Positions 8,463 through 21,369 of a DNA stretch of 64,000 nt are shown in pieces. Position 1 is the stretch's first letter. Every line of letters begins with the position of its first letter. The stretch is from assembly GCA_011389865.1 (NCBI GenBank), contig JAABTL010000012.1, positions 1 through 64,000 on the forward strand. The letters are read 5' to 3'. Under the pieces are notes generated by a model that was not told where the DNA came from, searched no databases, and saw only the letters and a list, made by a program, of their open reading frames with translations. A program made the translations under genes and the position numbers. Origin of the DNA: Trueperaceae bacterium (GTDB lineage: Bacteria > Deinococcota > Deinococci > Deinococcales > Trueperaceae).

Positions 8463-9515
8463 TCAGTCGCCGGGGACCGCGATCGCCGCCGCCTCTTCGC
8501 TGAACGCGTCGATGCGCGCCATCGCCTCCAGGTACGACTCGATCTGGGTGAAGTCGCGCAGCTGGTAGGGCCCGACGAACACCGTCGGGGTGCCGCGCAC
8601 GCCGATCTCCCCGGCGCGCGCCGTCGAGGCCTGCACCGCCTCGAGGTGGGTCCTGGCGTCCAGGCAGGCGGCCACGCCCTCGTTGCTCAGCCCGACCTCG
8701 AGCGGGAGGCGGGCGAAGAACGGCGCCGGGTCGGGCAGCGACGACCACGCCTGCTGCCGCGCGAACAGCGCGTCGAGGTAGCTCCAGAACGCCGCGGGGT
8801 CGTCGGGGTTGGCGTCCGCCACGCACTCGGTGGCCTCGGCGGCCAGGCCCGAGTTGGCGAAGCGACCACCGAGGACCAGGTGGTGGTACTCGAAGCGGAC
8901 GTCGCCGCGCGCGAGCAGCGTCGCCTCGAGCGCAGGGAACACCTGCTCGGCGAAGCGGGCGCAGAACGGGCACTGCAGGTCGCTGAACTCGCGGATGACG
9001 TAGCGGGCGTCGTCGGGTCCGATGGCGTGCCGGGCGGGGAGGAACGCCTGCTCGGGCACCTCGGCCAGGTCGAGCGACCAGATCACGCGGTACGGCGCGG
9101 TCGTCCCGCTGACGTCGAGCGACAGGCGGAAGCCCTCGACCCCGACGGCGAAGGCGCCGGCGCCGGCGAGGTCGGGCAGGTTCTGCTGCAGGAATCCCGC
9201 CACGGGCTCCTCGATGGCGTCGAAGTAGCCGGTCGCCGCCGCGATGACGCGCGCCACGTCGGCGATCGTCTCCTCGTCGAACACGGCCTCCCCGCCCACG
9301 CGCGCAAGGGCGGACCCCCGCTCCTCGAGCCGCACCTCGGTCCCGGCCTCGGTCCGCGCGAGGGTCGGCGCCTCGTCTTCGGCGGCCTCCACTTGTAGGG
9401 CGGCCACCGCCACCATCTCGGCCAACGGCAGGCCGATCTGGGCGGCGGCCCACGTCGGTGCCAGCAGCACCGTCAGGGCGATGAGAACGGCGGGCAGTCG
9501 GCGGTCATGGGTCAT
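8463..9515 (-). CDS. secreted DsbA-family thioredoxin-fold protein
   Basis: Signal peptide MTHDRRLPAVLIALTVLLAPTWAAAQ; YVIREFSDLQCPFCARFAEQ (CxxC); IGVRGTPTVFVG. Confidence 0.83.
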   Translation of the reverse strand: MTHDRRLPAVLIALTVLLAPTWAAAQIGLPLAEMVAVAALQVEAAEDEAPTLARTEAGTEVRLEERGSALARVGGEAVFDEETIADVARVIAAATGYFDAIEEPVAGFLQQNLPDLAGAGAFAVGVEGFRLSLDVSGTTAPYRVIWSLDLAEVPEQAFLPARHAIGPDDARYVIREFSDLQCPFCARFAEQVFPALEATLLARGDVRFEYHHLVLGGRFANSGLAAEATECVADANPDDPAAFWSYLDALFARQQAWSSLPDPAPFFARLPLEVGLSNEGVAACLDARTHLEAVQASTARAGEIGVRGTPTVFVGPYQLRDFTQIESYLEAMARIDAFSEEAAAIAVPGD

Positions 9516-10069
9516 CGTTCGGTCTCCTTGTGCAATGGCTCCGGTGGGGCCGCTCGGGGCGTCACCGGAGACGCAGGTTCCGTCAGGTCGGCGGCGCGGG
9601 CGTCGGTCACCCGCAGCAGGTCGTCGGTCGTCAGTTCGAGCAGGGCATCGCGGGCGCCGCCGCCGGCGACCACGGTGAGGCCCGGCGCCACGCGGCGCCC
9701 GTCCACCCAGGTGGGCAGGCGACGGCGGTGGCCGAACGGCGGCATCGCGCCGACCACGTAGCCGGTCAACGCGAGGGCCTCGTCGGCGGTCGCGAGCCGC
9801 ACGCGCCTGCGCGAGGTGCCGAACGCGGCGGCCATGCGAGGGTACGACAGCCGGTCCTCGCCCGCCGCGACCACGAGTCGCGGCTCGCCGTCGACGAAGA
9901 GCACCAGGCTCTTCAGCACCCGCTCCGGGAGGAGGCCGACGGCGGCGGCGGCCAGCGGCACCGTGGGGGTGGGCATGCCGGGCCGCAGCAGGCGCGCGGC
10001 CACGCCGTGGTCGGCGCACCAGGCCATGAGCGCATCCGGCCCCAGGGGCGTCTCGCCGGCGCCGCTCAC
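9512..10069 (-). CDS. YbaK/EbsC-family (aminoacyl-tRNA deacylase-like) protein
   Basis: LPERVLKSLVLFVDGEPRLVVAAGEDRLSYPRMAAAFG...ALTGYVVGAMPPFGHRRRLPTWVD; GTGA/ATGA overlaps with both neighbours. Confidence 0.8.
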   Translation of the reverse strand: MSGAGETPLGPDALMAWCADHGVAARLLRPGMPTPTVPLAAAAVGLLPERVLKSLVLFVDGEPRLVVAAGEDRLSYPRMAAAFGTSRRRVRLATADEALALTGYVVGAMPPFGHRRRLPTWVDGRRVAPGLTVVAGGGARDALLELTTDDLLRVTDARAADLTEPASPVTPRAAPPEPLHKETER

Positions 10070-11571
10070 GCGAGGCGGTACAGGGCCCCGTACTTGGCGC
10101 GGACGTAGCGCAGGTAGGGCTCCGCCGAGAGCGGCCCGCCGGTGGCGCGTTCGAGCAGCTCCTCCGGCGCGAAGCGCGAGCCGTGACGGTGGACGTGCTC
10201 CACGAGCCACTCGAGGATCGGCGCGAAGCGGGCCGCGCGCACCAGCCCCTCGAGGTCGCCCAGGTCGCGCGCCATCGCCTCCCACAGCTGCACGCTGGCG
10301 AGCGTTCCGAGCGAGTACGTCGGGAAGTAGCCGAACATCCCCCACGACCAGTGCACGTCCTGCAGGCAGCCGTCGCGGTCGTCGGAGGGCTCGATGCCGA
10401 GCAGCTCGCGGCTCTTCTCGTTCCAGGCGCCGGGCAGGTCGGCCACGTCGAGCGCGCCCTCGACCAGGGCGCGCTCCAGCTCGAAGCGCAGCATGACGTG
10501 TAGGTGGTAGGTGACCTCGTCGGCCTCCACCCGGATCAGGCTCGGGCGGACGTCGTTGACGGCGGCGACGAAGGCGACCAGCGGCACGTCGTCGAGCGTG
10601 CCCGGGAAGGCCGCCTGCAGGCGCGGGTAGGCGCCCTCCCAGAAGGCGCGGCTGCGGCCGATCAGGTTCTCCCACAGGCGCGATTGCGACTCGTGGATCG
10701 CCAGGCTCACCGACGAGCCGAGCGGCGTGTCGGCGTGCTCCGCGGGCAGGTTCTGGTTGTACATGCCGTGGCCCGCCTCGTGGATCGTCCCGAACAGCGC
10801 GCTGGGCAGGAAGTTCCGCTGGTAGCGGGTGGTGATGCGCACGTCGCCCGGCCCGATGGTCGTCGCGAAGGGGTGGGCGGTGCGGTCGATGCGGCCGCGC
10901 TCGAAGTCGTAGCCCATCGCGCGCACCGTCTCGACGGCGAACGCCTCCTGGGCGGCCTCCGGGAAGTCCCGGCGCAGCACGCTCGTGTCCGGCCGTACGT
11001 CGCTCTCGCGGATGGCGCGGGCGAGGTCGACGATGTCGTCGCGCAGCGGGCCGAACACGGCCTCGACCCTGGCCGCGCTGGAGCCCCGCTCGTAGAGGTC
11101 GTGCAGGACGTCGTACGCAGGCGCCTCGTCGTTCAGCGCGGCCGCCTGCTCGCGGGTCAGGCCGATCATCGTCCGCAGCTCCGGCGCGAAGGCCGCGAAG
11201 TCGTCCTCGCGGCGCGCGCGCTCCCACACCTGCCGGCCGCGGACGCGCTGGCGCGTCATGGCGGCCACGAGGTCGGGTGGCATCTTCAGCGCGCGATCGA
11301 GCACGCGCCGCGTCTCGCGGACGAGGGCCCGCTCGTCGCCCTCCAGCCCGTCGCTCTCCAGCGCGTCCACCATCTCGACCAGGGCGGGGTCGGTGAGGTG
11401 CTGGTGTCCGAGGCGGGCCAGCGTCGCCATCTGCCGGCCGCGCGCCTCGGCGCCGCCCGGCGGCATGTGCGTGCTCTGGTCCCACGAGAGGAGCGCGGAG
11501 GCCTGAGAGAGGTGGCTGGCGACGGCGAGGCGTTCGCGCAGGGCGGTGAGGCGGTCGGCGGAGGTCGGCAT
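10066..11571 (-). CDS. M32-family metallocarboxypeptidase (carboxypeptidase Taq family)
   Basis: HExxH motif ALFGTIHEAGHGMYNQNLP; ESQSRLWENLIGRSRAFWEGAYP; TAGCAT-N5-ATG. Confidence 0.92.
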   Translation of the reverse strand: MPTSADRLTALRERLAVASHLSQASALLSWDQSTHMPPGGAEARGRQMATLARLGHQHLTDPALVEMVDALESDGLEGDERALVRETRRVLDRALKMPPDLVAAMTRQRVRGRQVWERARREDDFAAFAPELRTMIGLTREQAAALNDEAPAYDVLHDLYERGSSAARVEAVFGPLRDDIVDLARAIRESDVRPDTSVLRRDFPEAAQEAFAVETVRAMGYDFERGRIDRTAHPFATTIGPGDVRITTRYQRNFLPSALFGTIHEAGHGMYNQNLPAEHADTPLGSSVSLAIHESQSRLWENLIGRSRAFWEGAYPRLQAAFPGTLDDVPLVAFVAAVNDVRPSLIRVEADEVTYHLHVMLRFELERALVEGALDVADLPGAWNEKSRELLGIEPSDDRDGCLQDVHWSWGMFGYFPTYSLGTLASVQLWEAMARDLGDLEGLVRAARFAPILEWLVEHVHRHGSRFAPEELLERATGGPLSAEPYLRYVRAKYGALYRLA

Positions 11572-11654
11572 GCGGCATGCTACCGGATGTGGCCGGCGAA
11601 GCGCGTCCAGGAGCACGTTCGCGCGCCCTGGACGGGCATGGTAGCGTACGCCGC

Positions 11655-13514
11655 ATGGAGGCGTTCCCCGACGCTCGTCCGCTCTCCGGTGCCCGCCCGC
11701 TCGCGGGCGCCCTGCCCGAGGCTGCCCGCGACCTGCTCCAGCGCGAGCGCGCGGTCCTCGGCGACCTGCGCGCGCTCGTGGCGCGCGCGGAGCTCGGCGG
11801 CGAGGGCGAGCGCGACCTCGCGACCGCGCTCGACGACCTCGAGGGGCTGTTCCTGCTGGTGGTCGTCGGCGAGTTCAACGCCGGCAAGTCGACGCTGATC
11901 AACGCCCTGCTCGGCGCGCCGGTCATGCGCGAGGGGGTGACGCCCACCACCGACCGGGTGACGCTGATCGTCCACGGCGAGCGGGAGACGCGGACCGAGG
12001 TGTCGCCCGAGCTGGTGCGCATCACCCACCCCGCCCCGCGGCTGCGGGCGCTGGCGCTCGTCGACACGCCCGGCACGAACGCCGTGATCACGCGACACCA
12101 GGTGCTGACCGAGCGCTTCGTCCCGCGCGCCGACCTCATCCTGTTCGTCACCTCGGCCGACCGGCCGTTCACGGAGAGCGAGCGGGCGTTCCTGGAGCGC
12201 ATCGCGGAGTGGGGCAAGAAGGTCACGGTGGTGGTCAACAAGGCCGACCTGCTGGAGGACGACGCGGCCGTCGCCGAGGTGCTGGCCTACGTCCGCGCCC
12301 ACGCCCGCGACACGCTCGCTCACGAACCCGCCGTGGTCGCGCTGAGCGCGCGCGCGGCGTCGCGCGCGGCGACCGGGGCCGGCGAGCGCGGCGTCGCCGA
12401 CGAGGCGACCGCCGGGCCGGCATCGCCCGACGGCCCCGGCGGGCTCACGGAGCCCAGCGGGCTCACGGAGCCCGGCGGCCTCGCCGAGCTGGAGCGGCTG
12501 CTGGCCGACCGCGTCGACGTCGACCGCGTGCGGCTGAAGCTCGAGGCGGGCCTCGGGGTCGGCTGGCACGTCGCCGCGGACGCCAGCGCGGCGATCGAGG
12601 CGCAGCGGGAGCTGCTGCGCGACGACCGCCGCACCCTCGACGACGTCGACCGGCAGCAGGCGCAGTGGGCCAAGGACGTCGCCCGCGAGGGCCGCGCCTA
12701 CCTCGACCGCGTCAAGACCGTGCTGCTCGAGGTCGAGCGCCGCGGCGAGGTGTTCTTCGACGACACCGTGCGGCTGGGTCGACTCATCACGCTGCTGCGC
12801 GCCGAGAAGGTGCGCGCCGCCTTCGAGGAGCGCGTGCTGCGCGACGCCGCACGCGAGATCGACGAGGCCGTGGCGGGCATGAGCGACTGGTTCGTCGAAC
12901 GCACCCTGCAGCAGTGGGAGGACGTCGTGGCGTTCGTCTCCGAGCGCCGCAAGGCCGGCGACGAGCGCGTGGTCGGCGAGGTCGGCGGGCGCTTCCGCTA
13001 CGACCGCGCGGCGCTGATCGGTGCGCTGCGCCAGCGCGCCGAGGGCATCCTGGAGGGCTACGACGTCCAGGCGGAGTCGCGCCGCCTGGCGGAGGCGCTG
13101 CAGGCGAGCGTCCTCCAGACCGGCCTGCTCGAGGTCGGTGGCCTCGGCCTCGGCGCCGCGATCGTCGCGCTGGTGACCTCGACGGCGTGGGACCTCACCG
13201 GCATCGCCGCCGGCCTGACGGTGATGGGGCTCGGCCTGCTCGTCCTGCCGCGGCGGCGGGCGAAGGCGAAGCGCGAGCTGCACCGACAGATGCAGGGCCT
13301 GCGGGACGGCCTCGAGGGGAGTCTCGGGCGCCAGCTCGACGAGGAGGTCCAGCGCGCGAACGAACGCCTGACCGCGGCCGTCGCCCCCTACACGCGCTTC
13401 GTCCGCGCCGAGCTCGAGCGCCTCGACGCGCTGGCCGACGAGCTGGCCGTCGTGCGCGAGCGGCTCGCCGACCTGCGAGCCGAGGCGTCGCAGCTGACGA
13501 CCGCGGCCGACTGA
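11655..13514 (+). CDS. dynamin-like GTPase with C-terminal membrane segment
   Basis: P-loop VVGEFNAGKSTLINALLG, G3 VDTPGTNA, G4 VVNKADL; hydrophobic segment GLGAAIVALVTSTAWDLTGIAAGLTVMGLGLLVLP; TAGCGT-N7-ATG. Confidence 0.87.
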   Translation: MEAFPDARPLSGARPLAGALPEAARDLLQRERAVLGDLRALVARAELGGEGERDLATALDDLEGLFLLVVVGEFNAGKSTLINALLGAPVMREGVTPTTDRVTLIVHGERETRTEVSPELVRITHPAPRLRALALVDTPGTNAVITRHQVLTERFVPRADLILFVTSADRPFTESERAFLERIAEWGKKVTVVVNKADLLEDDAAVAEVLAYVRAHARDTLAHEPAVVALSARAASRAATGAGERGVADEATAGPASPDGPGGLTEPSGLTEPGGLAELERLLADRVDVDRVRLKLEAGLGVGWHVAADASAAIEAQRELLRDDRRTLDDVDRQQAQWAKDVAREGRAYLDRVKTVLLEVERRGEVFFDDTVRLGRLITLLRAEKVRAAFEERVLRDAAREIDEAVAGMSDWFVERTLQQWEDVVAFVSERRKAGDERVVGEVGGRFRYDRAALIGALRQRAEGILEGYDVQAESRRLAEALQASVLQTGLLEVGGLGLGAAIVALVTSTAWDLTGIAAGLTVMGLGLLVLPRRRAKAKRELHRQMQGLRDGLEGSLGRQLDEEVQRANERLTAAVAPYTRFVRAELERLDALADELAVVRERLADLRAEASQLTTAAD

Positions 13515-13637
13515 CGACGAAGCCCGCGCGACCGCGACGGGGCGGTCGTGCGGCGACCGGAAGTCCCCGCGTCCCCGTGCCTCGCTGCCCGGCGCGCCCG
13601 CGGCCCCCGAGGCGCCGGCGCCTGCTACGCTTCGTGC

Positions 13638-14507
13638 GTGACGTCGCCCTTCCCCACCCCGCCGACCCCGTCGCCCGCGCGCATCGCCTTCCAGGGCGTC
13701 CAGGGGGCGTTCTCCGAACAAGCCGCGCTGCAGTTCGCCCCCGACGCCGAGGCGATCGGCTTCGCCAGCTTCGAGGAGGCCTTCGCCGCCGCCGTCCGCG
13801 GCGACTGCACCCACGCCTGCCTGCCGGTGGAGAACTCGCTGGCGGGCTCGATCAACCAGAGTTACGACCTGCTCACCGACTCGGTGCTCCACGTGGTGGG
13901 CGAACAGGTCGTGCGCGTTCACCACAACCTGCTGGCCAAGCCGGGCACCCGCCTGGAGGACGTCCGCCGGGTCTACAGCCACCCCCAGGCGCTCGCCCAG
14001 TGCCAGGCCTACCTGCGCAAGCACGGCTTCGAGGCGGTCACCGACTTCGACACCGCCGGCGCGGCCAAGCTGCTCGCCGAGAACGGCGGCGAGGGCAAGG
14101 CCGCCCTCGCCAGCAAGCGCGCCGCGGAAGCCTACGGCCTCGAGGTCCTGGCGCAGAACGTCGAGGACCTGGCCTTCAACTACACGCGCTTCTTCGTGCT
14201 GGCCGCGGACGCCGCGCCGCGCCGCGAGGGCCCGGCCAAGACGAGCCTCGTGCTCGCCACCCGCCACCGCCCCGGCGACCTGGTCGACTGCCTGGTCGAG
14301 TTCCCGAAGCACGGCATCAACATGACCAAGCTCGAGTCGCGCCCGCGCCGCGACAAGCCGTGGAGCTACCTCTTCTACATCGACATCGAGGGGCACGTGG
14401 AGGACGCCCACGTGGCCGGCGCGCTGACCGGCCTGATGCGCAAGGCCGCGTTCGTGAAGTTCCTCGGCTCGTACCCGGCCGCCCCGGCGCTGGTCGAGCT
14501 CGACTGA
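13638..14507 (+). CDS. pheA: prephenate dehydratase
   Basis: RIAFQGVQGAFSEQAA...CLPVENSLAGSINQSYDLL...NYTRFFVL and ACT domain ...HGINMTKLESRPRRDKPWSYLFYIDIEGH; TACGCT-N6-GTG. Confidence 0.92.
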   Translation: MTSPFPTPPTPSPARIAFQGVQGAFSEQAALQFAPDAEAIGFASFEEAFAAAVRGDCTHACLPVENSLAGSINQSYDLLTDSVLHVVGEQVVRVHHNLLAKPGTRLEDVRRVYSHPQALAQCQAYLRKHGFEAVTDFDTAGAAKLLAENGGEGKAALASKRAAEAYGLEVLAQNVEDLAFNYTRFFVLAADAAPRREGPAKTSLVLATRHRPGDLVDCLVEFPKHGINMTKLESRPRRDKPWSYLFYIDIEGHVEDAHVAGALTGLMRKAAFVKFLGSYPAAPALVELD

Positions 14508-14520
14508 GAGGGAGGCCGCC

Positions 14521-15090
14521 ATGCCCGACGCGCCAGCCCGAACCCCGACCGACGACGCCGACACGCTGCGCCTCGACGACGCGCTCAAGCTCGCCGGCGT
14601 CGCCACCACCGGCGGCGAGGCGAAGGTCCTGATCCAAGGAGGCGCCGTGCGCGTCAACGGCGAGGTCGAGACGCGCCGCAAGCGCAAGCTGGTCGAGGGA
14701 GACATCGTCGAGGTGGGCGACGACAGCTTCGAGATCGCCCTCAGCGACGACGACGGGGACGACGACGACACCGACGGCGACACGCGCGACGACAGGGACG
14801 ACGACACGGACGACGACGGACGAGACGAGGACGACGACGACGAGGACGATGCGCCGCGCCTCGATGACGCCGAGTTGGCCCGTTGGGCATCGTGGGTCGA
14901 GGACCGCGTCGCCGACGACGACGTCGAGGCCGTGATCATCCGCCTGGGCGAGCTGCACCCCGACGCCCTGGAGGCCGTCTTCGCCCGCCTGCCCGCAGAC
15001 GTCGAAGAGCACGTCCTGAACGCGCTCGACGAGGTCCTCGAGCGCGCCGAGGAGGACGACGAGGACGCCGACCGGCCCATGCAGGCCTGA
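14521..15090 (+). CDS. S4-domain RNA-binding protein with hyperacidic linker
   Basis: LRLDDALKLAGVATTGGEAKVLIQGGAVRVNGEVETRRKRKLVEGDIVEVG (S4), then DDDGDDDDTDGDTRDDRDDDTDDDGRDEDDDDEDD; SD gggagg. Confidence 0.8.
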   Translation: MPDAPARTPTDDADTLRLDDALKLAGVATTGGEAKVLIQGGAVRVNGEVETRRKRKLVEGDIVEVGDDSFEIALSDDDGDDDDTDGDTRDDRDDDTDDDGRDEDDDDEDDAPRLDDAELARWASWVEDRVADDDVEAVIIRLGELHPDALEAVFARLPADVEEHVLNALDEVLERAEEDDEDADRPMQA

Positions 15091-15100
15091 GCGCCCGCCG

Positions 15101-15661
15101 TCACGTCGCGCCGGGCCGTCGCCAGGCGACGACCGGACGGTCGGGCGCGGCGTCGAGCTCGACCACCTCACCCGGCGGCAGCGCCTCGCGTGACCGGTAG
15201 CGGCCCTCCCACGGGCGTCGCCAGCGTGACGCCGTGCCCTCGCCCACCGCCACCGTCCACGCCTCCGGCACCCCTGCGCGCGCGCAGCGGTGCGCCCGCC
15301 AGCGCAGCGGCGCCTCGTGCTCGCCGACGAACACGGCCAACGCGAGCGCCGCCGCCGGGATGCCCCCGCCCGTGGCCCGCCAGGCCGGACCCGCCTCCCA
15401 CACGGGTCGCACCAGCCCGACCTCCGGCCGCAACAGGTCGCGTTCGCCCAGCGCCACCGCCTCGCGGACCATCACCCGGTGATCGGGCAGCTCGCGGTCG
15501 AGCGTCGCCGCCAGCTCGGTGACGATCGCCACCACCCCGGCCCGCGGCGGTGGCGATGCCAGCACGACGCCGGCGACCAGTTCGAGGCCGGCGCCGTTCC
15601 GCAGGTGACCGCTGGCGAAGAGGTCGCGCAGCTCATCGAGGGTGACCGGGGAGCGGAGCAT
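15101..15661 (-). CDS. Uma2-family (DUF820) putative endonuclease, divergent
   Basis: [24 protein letters not shown]...[10 protein letters not shown]...[25 protein letters not shown]6-ATG. Confidence 0.6.
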   Translation of the reverse strand: MLRSPVTLDELRDLFASGHLRNGAGLELVAGVVLASPPPRAGVVAIVTELAATLDRELPDHRVMVREAVALGERDLLRPEVGLVRPVWEAGPAWRATGGGIPAAALALAVFVGEHEAPLRWRAHRCARAGVPEAWTVAVGEGTASRWRRPWEGRYRSREALPPGEVVELDAAPDRPVVAWRRPGAT

Positions 15662-15912
15662 GCGCCCAAGCTAGCGCCCGCCCGAGGCCGCGCGCTCGAC
15701 GCCTTCTCCGCGGCCGAGCGACGCTGGGCAGCGGCCGGGGGCACGCCGCGATCGTGGCCGAGGGCGGGCGACGGCGGCGCGGCAGCGGGTGGTACACTCC
15801 GCCGGACGCCGCGCAGGCGGCGCCTCTGGCGCCCGCGAGCGGCGGCCACCGCGCCCGCGGGAGTCACACCGTGGGCTCACCGTCCGAACGAGACCGTGGG
15901 ACCTGGAGAGCG

Positions 15913-19029
<3,117 letters not shown>

Positions 19030-19037
19030 GCGCCGGT

Positions 19038-19059
19038 CGGCGCCGCCTCAGCGGCGCCG
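19038..19059. terminator. terminator-like hairpin at carB 3' end, overlapping the convergent gene's stop
   Basis: CGGCGCCGC-CTCA-GCGGCGCCG perfect 9-bp stem. Confidence 0.45.
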
Positions 19060-21369
19060 GCGGGATCGCTTCACGGCCACCAGCGACAGGTCGACCTCGT
19101 CCGCCTCCGGCTCGTCACTTCCCAGGCCGGGACCGGCGAAGGGCCGCTTTGAGGGCTGCTCCACCGGCTCGAGCAGCGGCGTCTGCCGCGCGTCGCGTCC
19201 GCGCGCGCCCACGACCACCGGCGCGGCATCGCCGGGCACCGACCTGGCGTCGCGCGCTGCCCCCGCGTCGTCAGACGCGCCCGCGTCGTGAGACGCGCCC
19301 GCGTCGTGAGACGCGCCCGCTTCGCCGGTCGCCGCGGCATCGACGGGCGCCGCTCCTTCCGCGTCGGAAGGCGTGCCGGCGACCGCGTCGATCGGCTCGT
19401 CGCCCACCACGTCGGCGGCCTCGATGGGATCGACGTCGTCTGGCAGGCCGCGGACGCGGTCGCGCTGCCGCTCGGGCAGCCGGGTGCGCAGCGAGGCGGC
19501 GTAGGCGCCGATCTGGTCGAGGGCGTCGTGCACGCGGTAGCGGAGACAGAACTCGCCCGAATCGACGCGGCTGACCAGGTGCCAGGGGGCGTCGCAGAGG
19601 CGCTCGAGCACGCGCAGCGCCTGCTCGCGGGGGACGTCGGCCGATCCGGCGACGTCCTCGAGCATGAAGACGGCGGGCGCCTTCATCAGGGCCAGCCGCT
19701 CCAGCACCGCGGAGAAGGTCCCGCGCTCCTGGACGCGCTTGGCCACGGCGCGCTCGAAGCGATCGAGGCCGTACTCGAACAGGCCATCGCGCTCGAAGTG
19801 CGGCGCTAGGTCGAACGGGCCGATCGGCATGGTCGCCGATAGCTCGATGACCCGCTGCAGGCCCGCCCACGACCACAGGGTCGCCTTGGCGAGGTCCGCC
19901 GGGGCCACCAGGCGGTGGAGGTCGCGGTGGTCGCCGACGACCGCCATGTGGGTCGCGCCCGACTCGCGCCTGCGGGCGAGCAGTGCCGCCCAGTCGAGCC
20001 GCTGCCCATCCGGCAGCACGTGCACCAGGACGCGCTCGAAGCGCCGGCCATAGTCGGCGTGCAGCATGAGCTGGCCGTGCGCCAGGCCCTCGACCCGGTA
20101 GCCCAGCGTCGTGAAGGCCTCGCGCGCGCGCTTCGTCTTGGCGGGGTCGCCGGGGGGGAGCGACGCGGAGTTCAGGCCGGCGTCGGACAGGAAGAGCCCG
20201 GCGCGCGGCGCGGGACTGACGCGCGGCGACGGCGGATCGGAGCGATCCACGGGACGCGGCTCGCCGAGCCGATCGAGCCGCAGCGGATCGTCCGACGCCT
20301 GGGGCTCCGCGACGGGTTCCTTCGGTTCCTCGCGACGACGTCCCCACGGCAGGCGCAGGCGTCGAACCAGCGGCTGGTCCCAGGAGAACGACTCGGCATC
20401 CTCGCCGCCCGCGCGCTCGCTGCGGCGGCGGGCCGCCCGCTCGTCGCGCTGACGCCGGGCCGCCGCCTGGACGTCGTCCTCGGCGTGCGTCGCCAGCCGT
20501 TCACGCGTACGGCGCCGGGCATCGTCGAGCTGCTCGGCGTCCCGGAGGTCTCCGATGTCGGCGCCCGCGGCCGCGGTCGACGAGCCGACGACCTGCGCCA
20601 GCTCGTCCGCCTCGACCATGGCCATGATCTCCGCCTCGCGGGCGGCCTGGGCCTCGAGCGCGGCCTCGACCTCGGCCCTCGCCCGCGCACCATCGTCGCG
20701 TTCTGCCCGGGCGGCGGCCTCACGCTCCGCTCGGTCTGCGGCCTCGCGCTCCGCTCGGGCGGCGGCCTCGCGCTCGCGATCGCCGCGGCGTGCCTCCGGG
20801 CCCTCGCGGCCACCTTCGGCCCGTGCCCGCTCGACGGCGCCGCGGACGGGCGGCACGGCCAGGTCGGGCGCGGCGGCCGGCGCCGCGTCCGGCGCCGCCT
20901 CGGGCAGACGCGGCTGCCAACGGCCCTCGCGGAGCACCAGGCGGGGATCGCGTTCGAGCGCCTGACGGAGCGGGAAACCGCTGGGGAGCTCACCGTGCAT
21001 CTCGCGGATCTCGGCCTCCGACATCGGCAGGCCCGCCTCGACGAGTTCGTCGAGCAGGCGGCCAACGACCTCGGGGCGGGTGAAGTCCGGCCGTCGCGGC
21101 CGCAGCACGGCGGTGATCGCGAAGCGGCCGTCCTCCTGGGGCCGAATGTGCAGCTCGTCGTTGACGGTCAGCTCGTGCGCCTCGAAGAACGGCGCGAGGC
21201 CGAGGACCCGCCGGCCATCCACCCGCAACGTGAACTCGACGTCCTTCTGCGGGTCGAGGGCGAGAACGTCGCCGCGCTCCGGAAAGACGCCGAGCAGGTT
21301 GAGCGGGAGGGTCAGGGACCCGGTCCGTAGACAGATCCGGGTGAGGGGGTAACGATATGCGTCGGCCAT
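19048..21369 (-). CDS. uncharacterized large protein with N-terminal beta-rich domain, charged coiled-coil/Ala-Arg repeat region and C-terminal domain
   Basis: Single long ORF MADAYRYPLTRICLRTGSLTLPLNLLGVFPERGDVLALDPQKDVEFTLRVDGRRVLGL...; no family recognised. Confidence 0.75.
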   Translation of the reverse strand: MADAYRYPLTRICLRTGSLTLPLNLLGVFPERGDVLALDPQKDVEFTLRVDGRRVLGLAPFFEAHELTVNDELHIRPQEDGRFAITAVLRPRRPDFTRPEVVGRLLDELVEAGLPMSEAEIREMHGELPSGFPLRQALERDPRLVLREGRWQPRLPEAAPDAAPAAAPDLAVPPVRGAVERARAEGGREGPEARRGDREREAAARAEREAADRAEREAAARAERDDGARARAEVEAALEAQAAREAEIMAMVEADELAQVVGSSTAAAGADIGDLRDAEQLDDARRRTRERLATHAEDDVQAAARRQRDERAARRRSERAGGEDAESFSWDQPLVRRLRLPWGRRREEPKEPVAEPQASDDPLRLDRLGEPRPVDRSDPPSPRVSPAPRAGLFLSDAGLNSASLPPGDPAKTKRAREAFTTLGYRVEGLAHGQLMLHADYGRRFERVLVHVLPDGQRLDWAALLARRRESGATHMAVVGDHRDLHRLVAPADLAKATLWSWAGLQRVIELSATMPIGPFDLAPHFERDGLFEYGLDRFERAVAKRVQERGTFSAVLERLALMKAPAVFMLEDVAGSADVPREQALRVLERLCDAPWHLVSRVDSGEFCLRYRVHDALDQIGAYAASLRTRLPERQRDRVRGLPDDVDPIEAADVVGDEPIDAVAGTPSDAEGAAPVDAAATGEAGASHDAGASHDAGASDDAGAARDARSVPGDAAPVVVGARGRDARQTPLLEPVEQPSKRPFAGPGLGSDEPEADEVDLSLVAVKRSRRRR

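Noticed and set aside
15101-15661. Uma2-like gene as part of a mobile element or defence locus
   Set aside because: No flanking repeats, transposase or defence partners; divergent stand-alone Uma2 genes are common.
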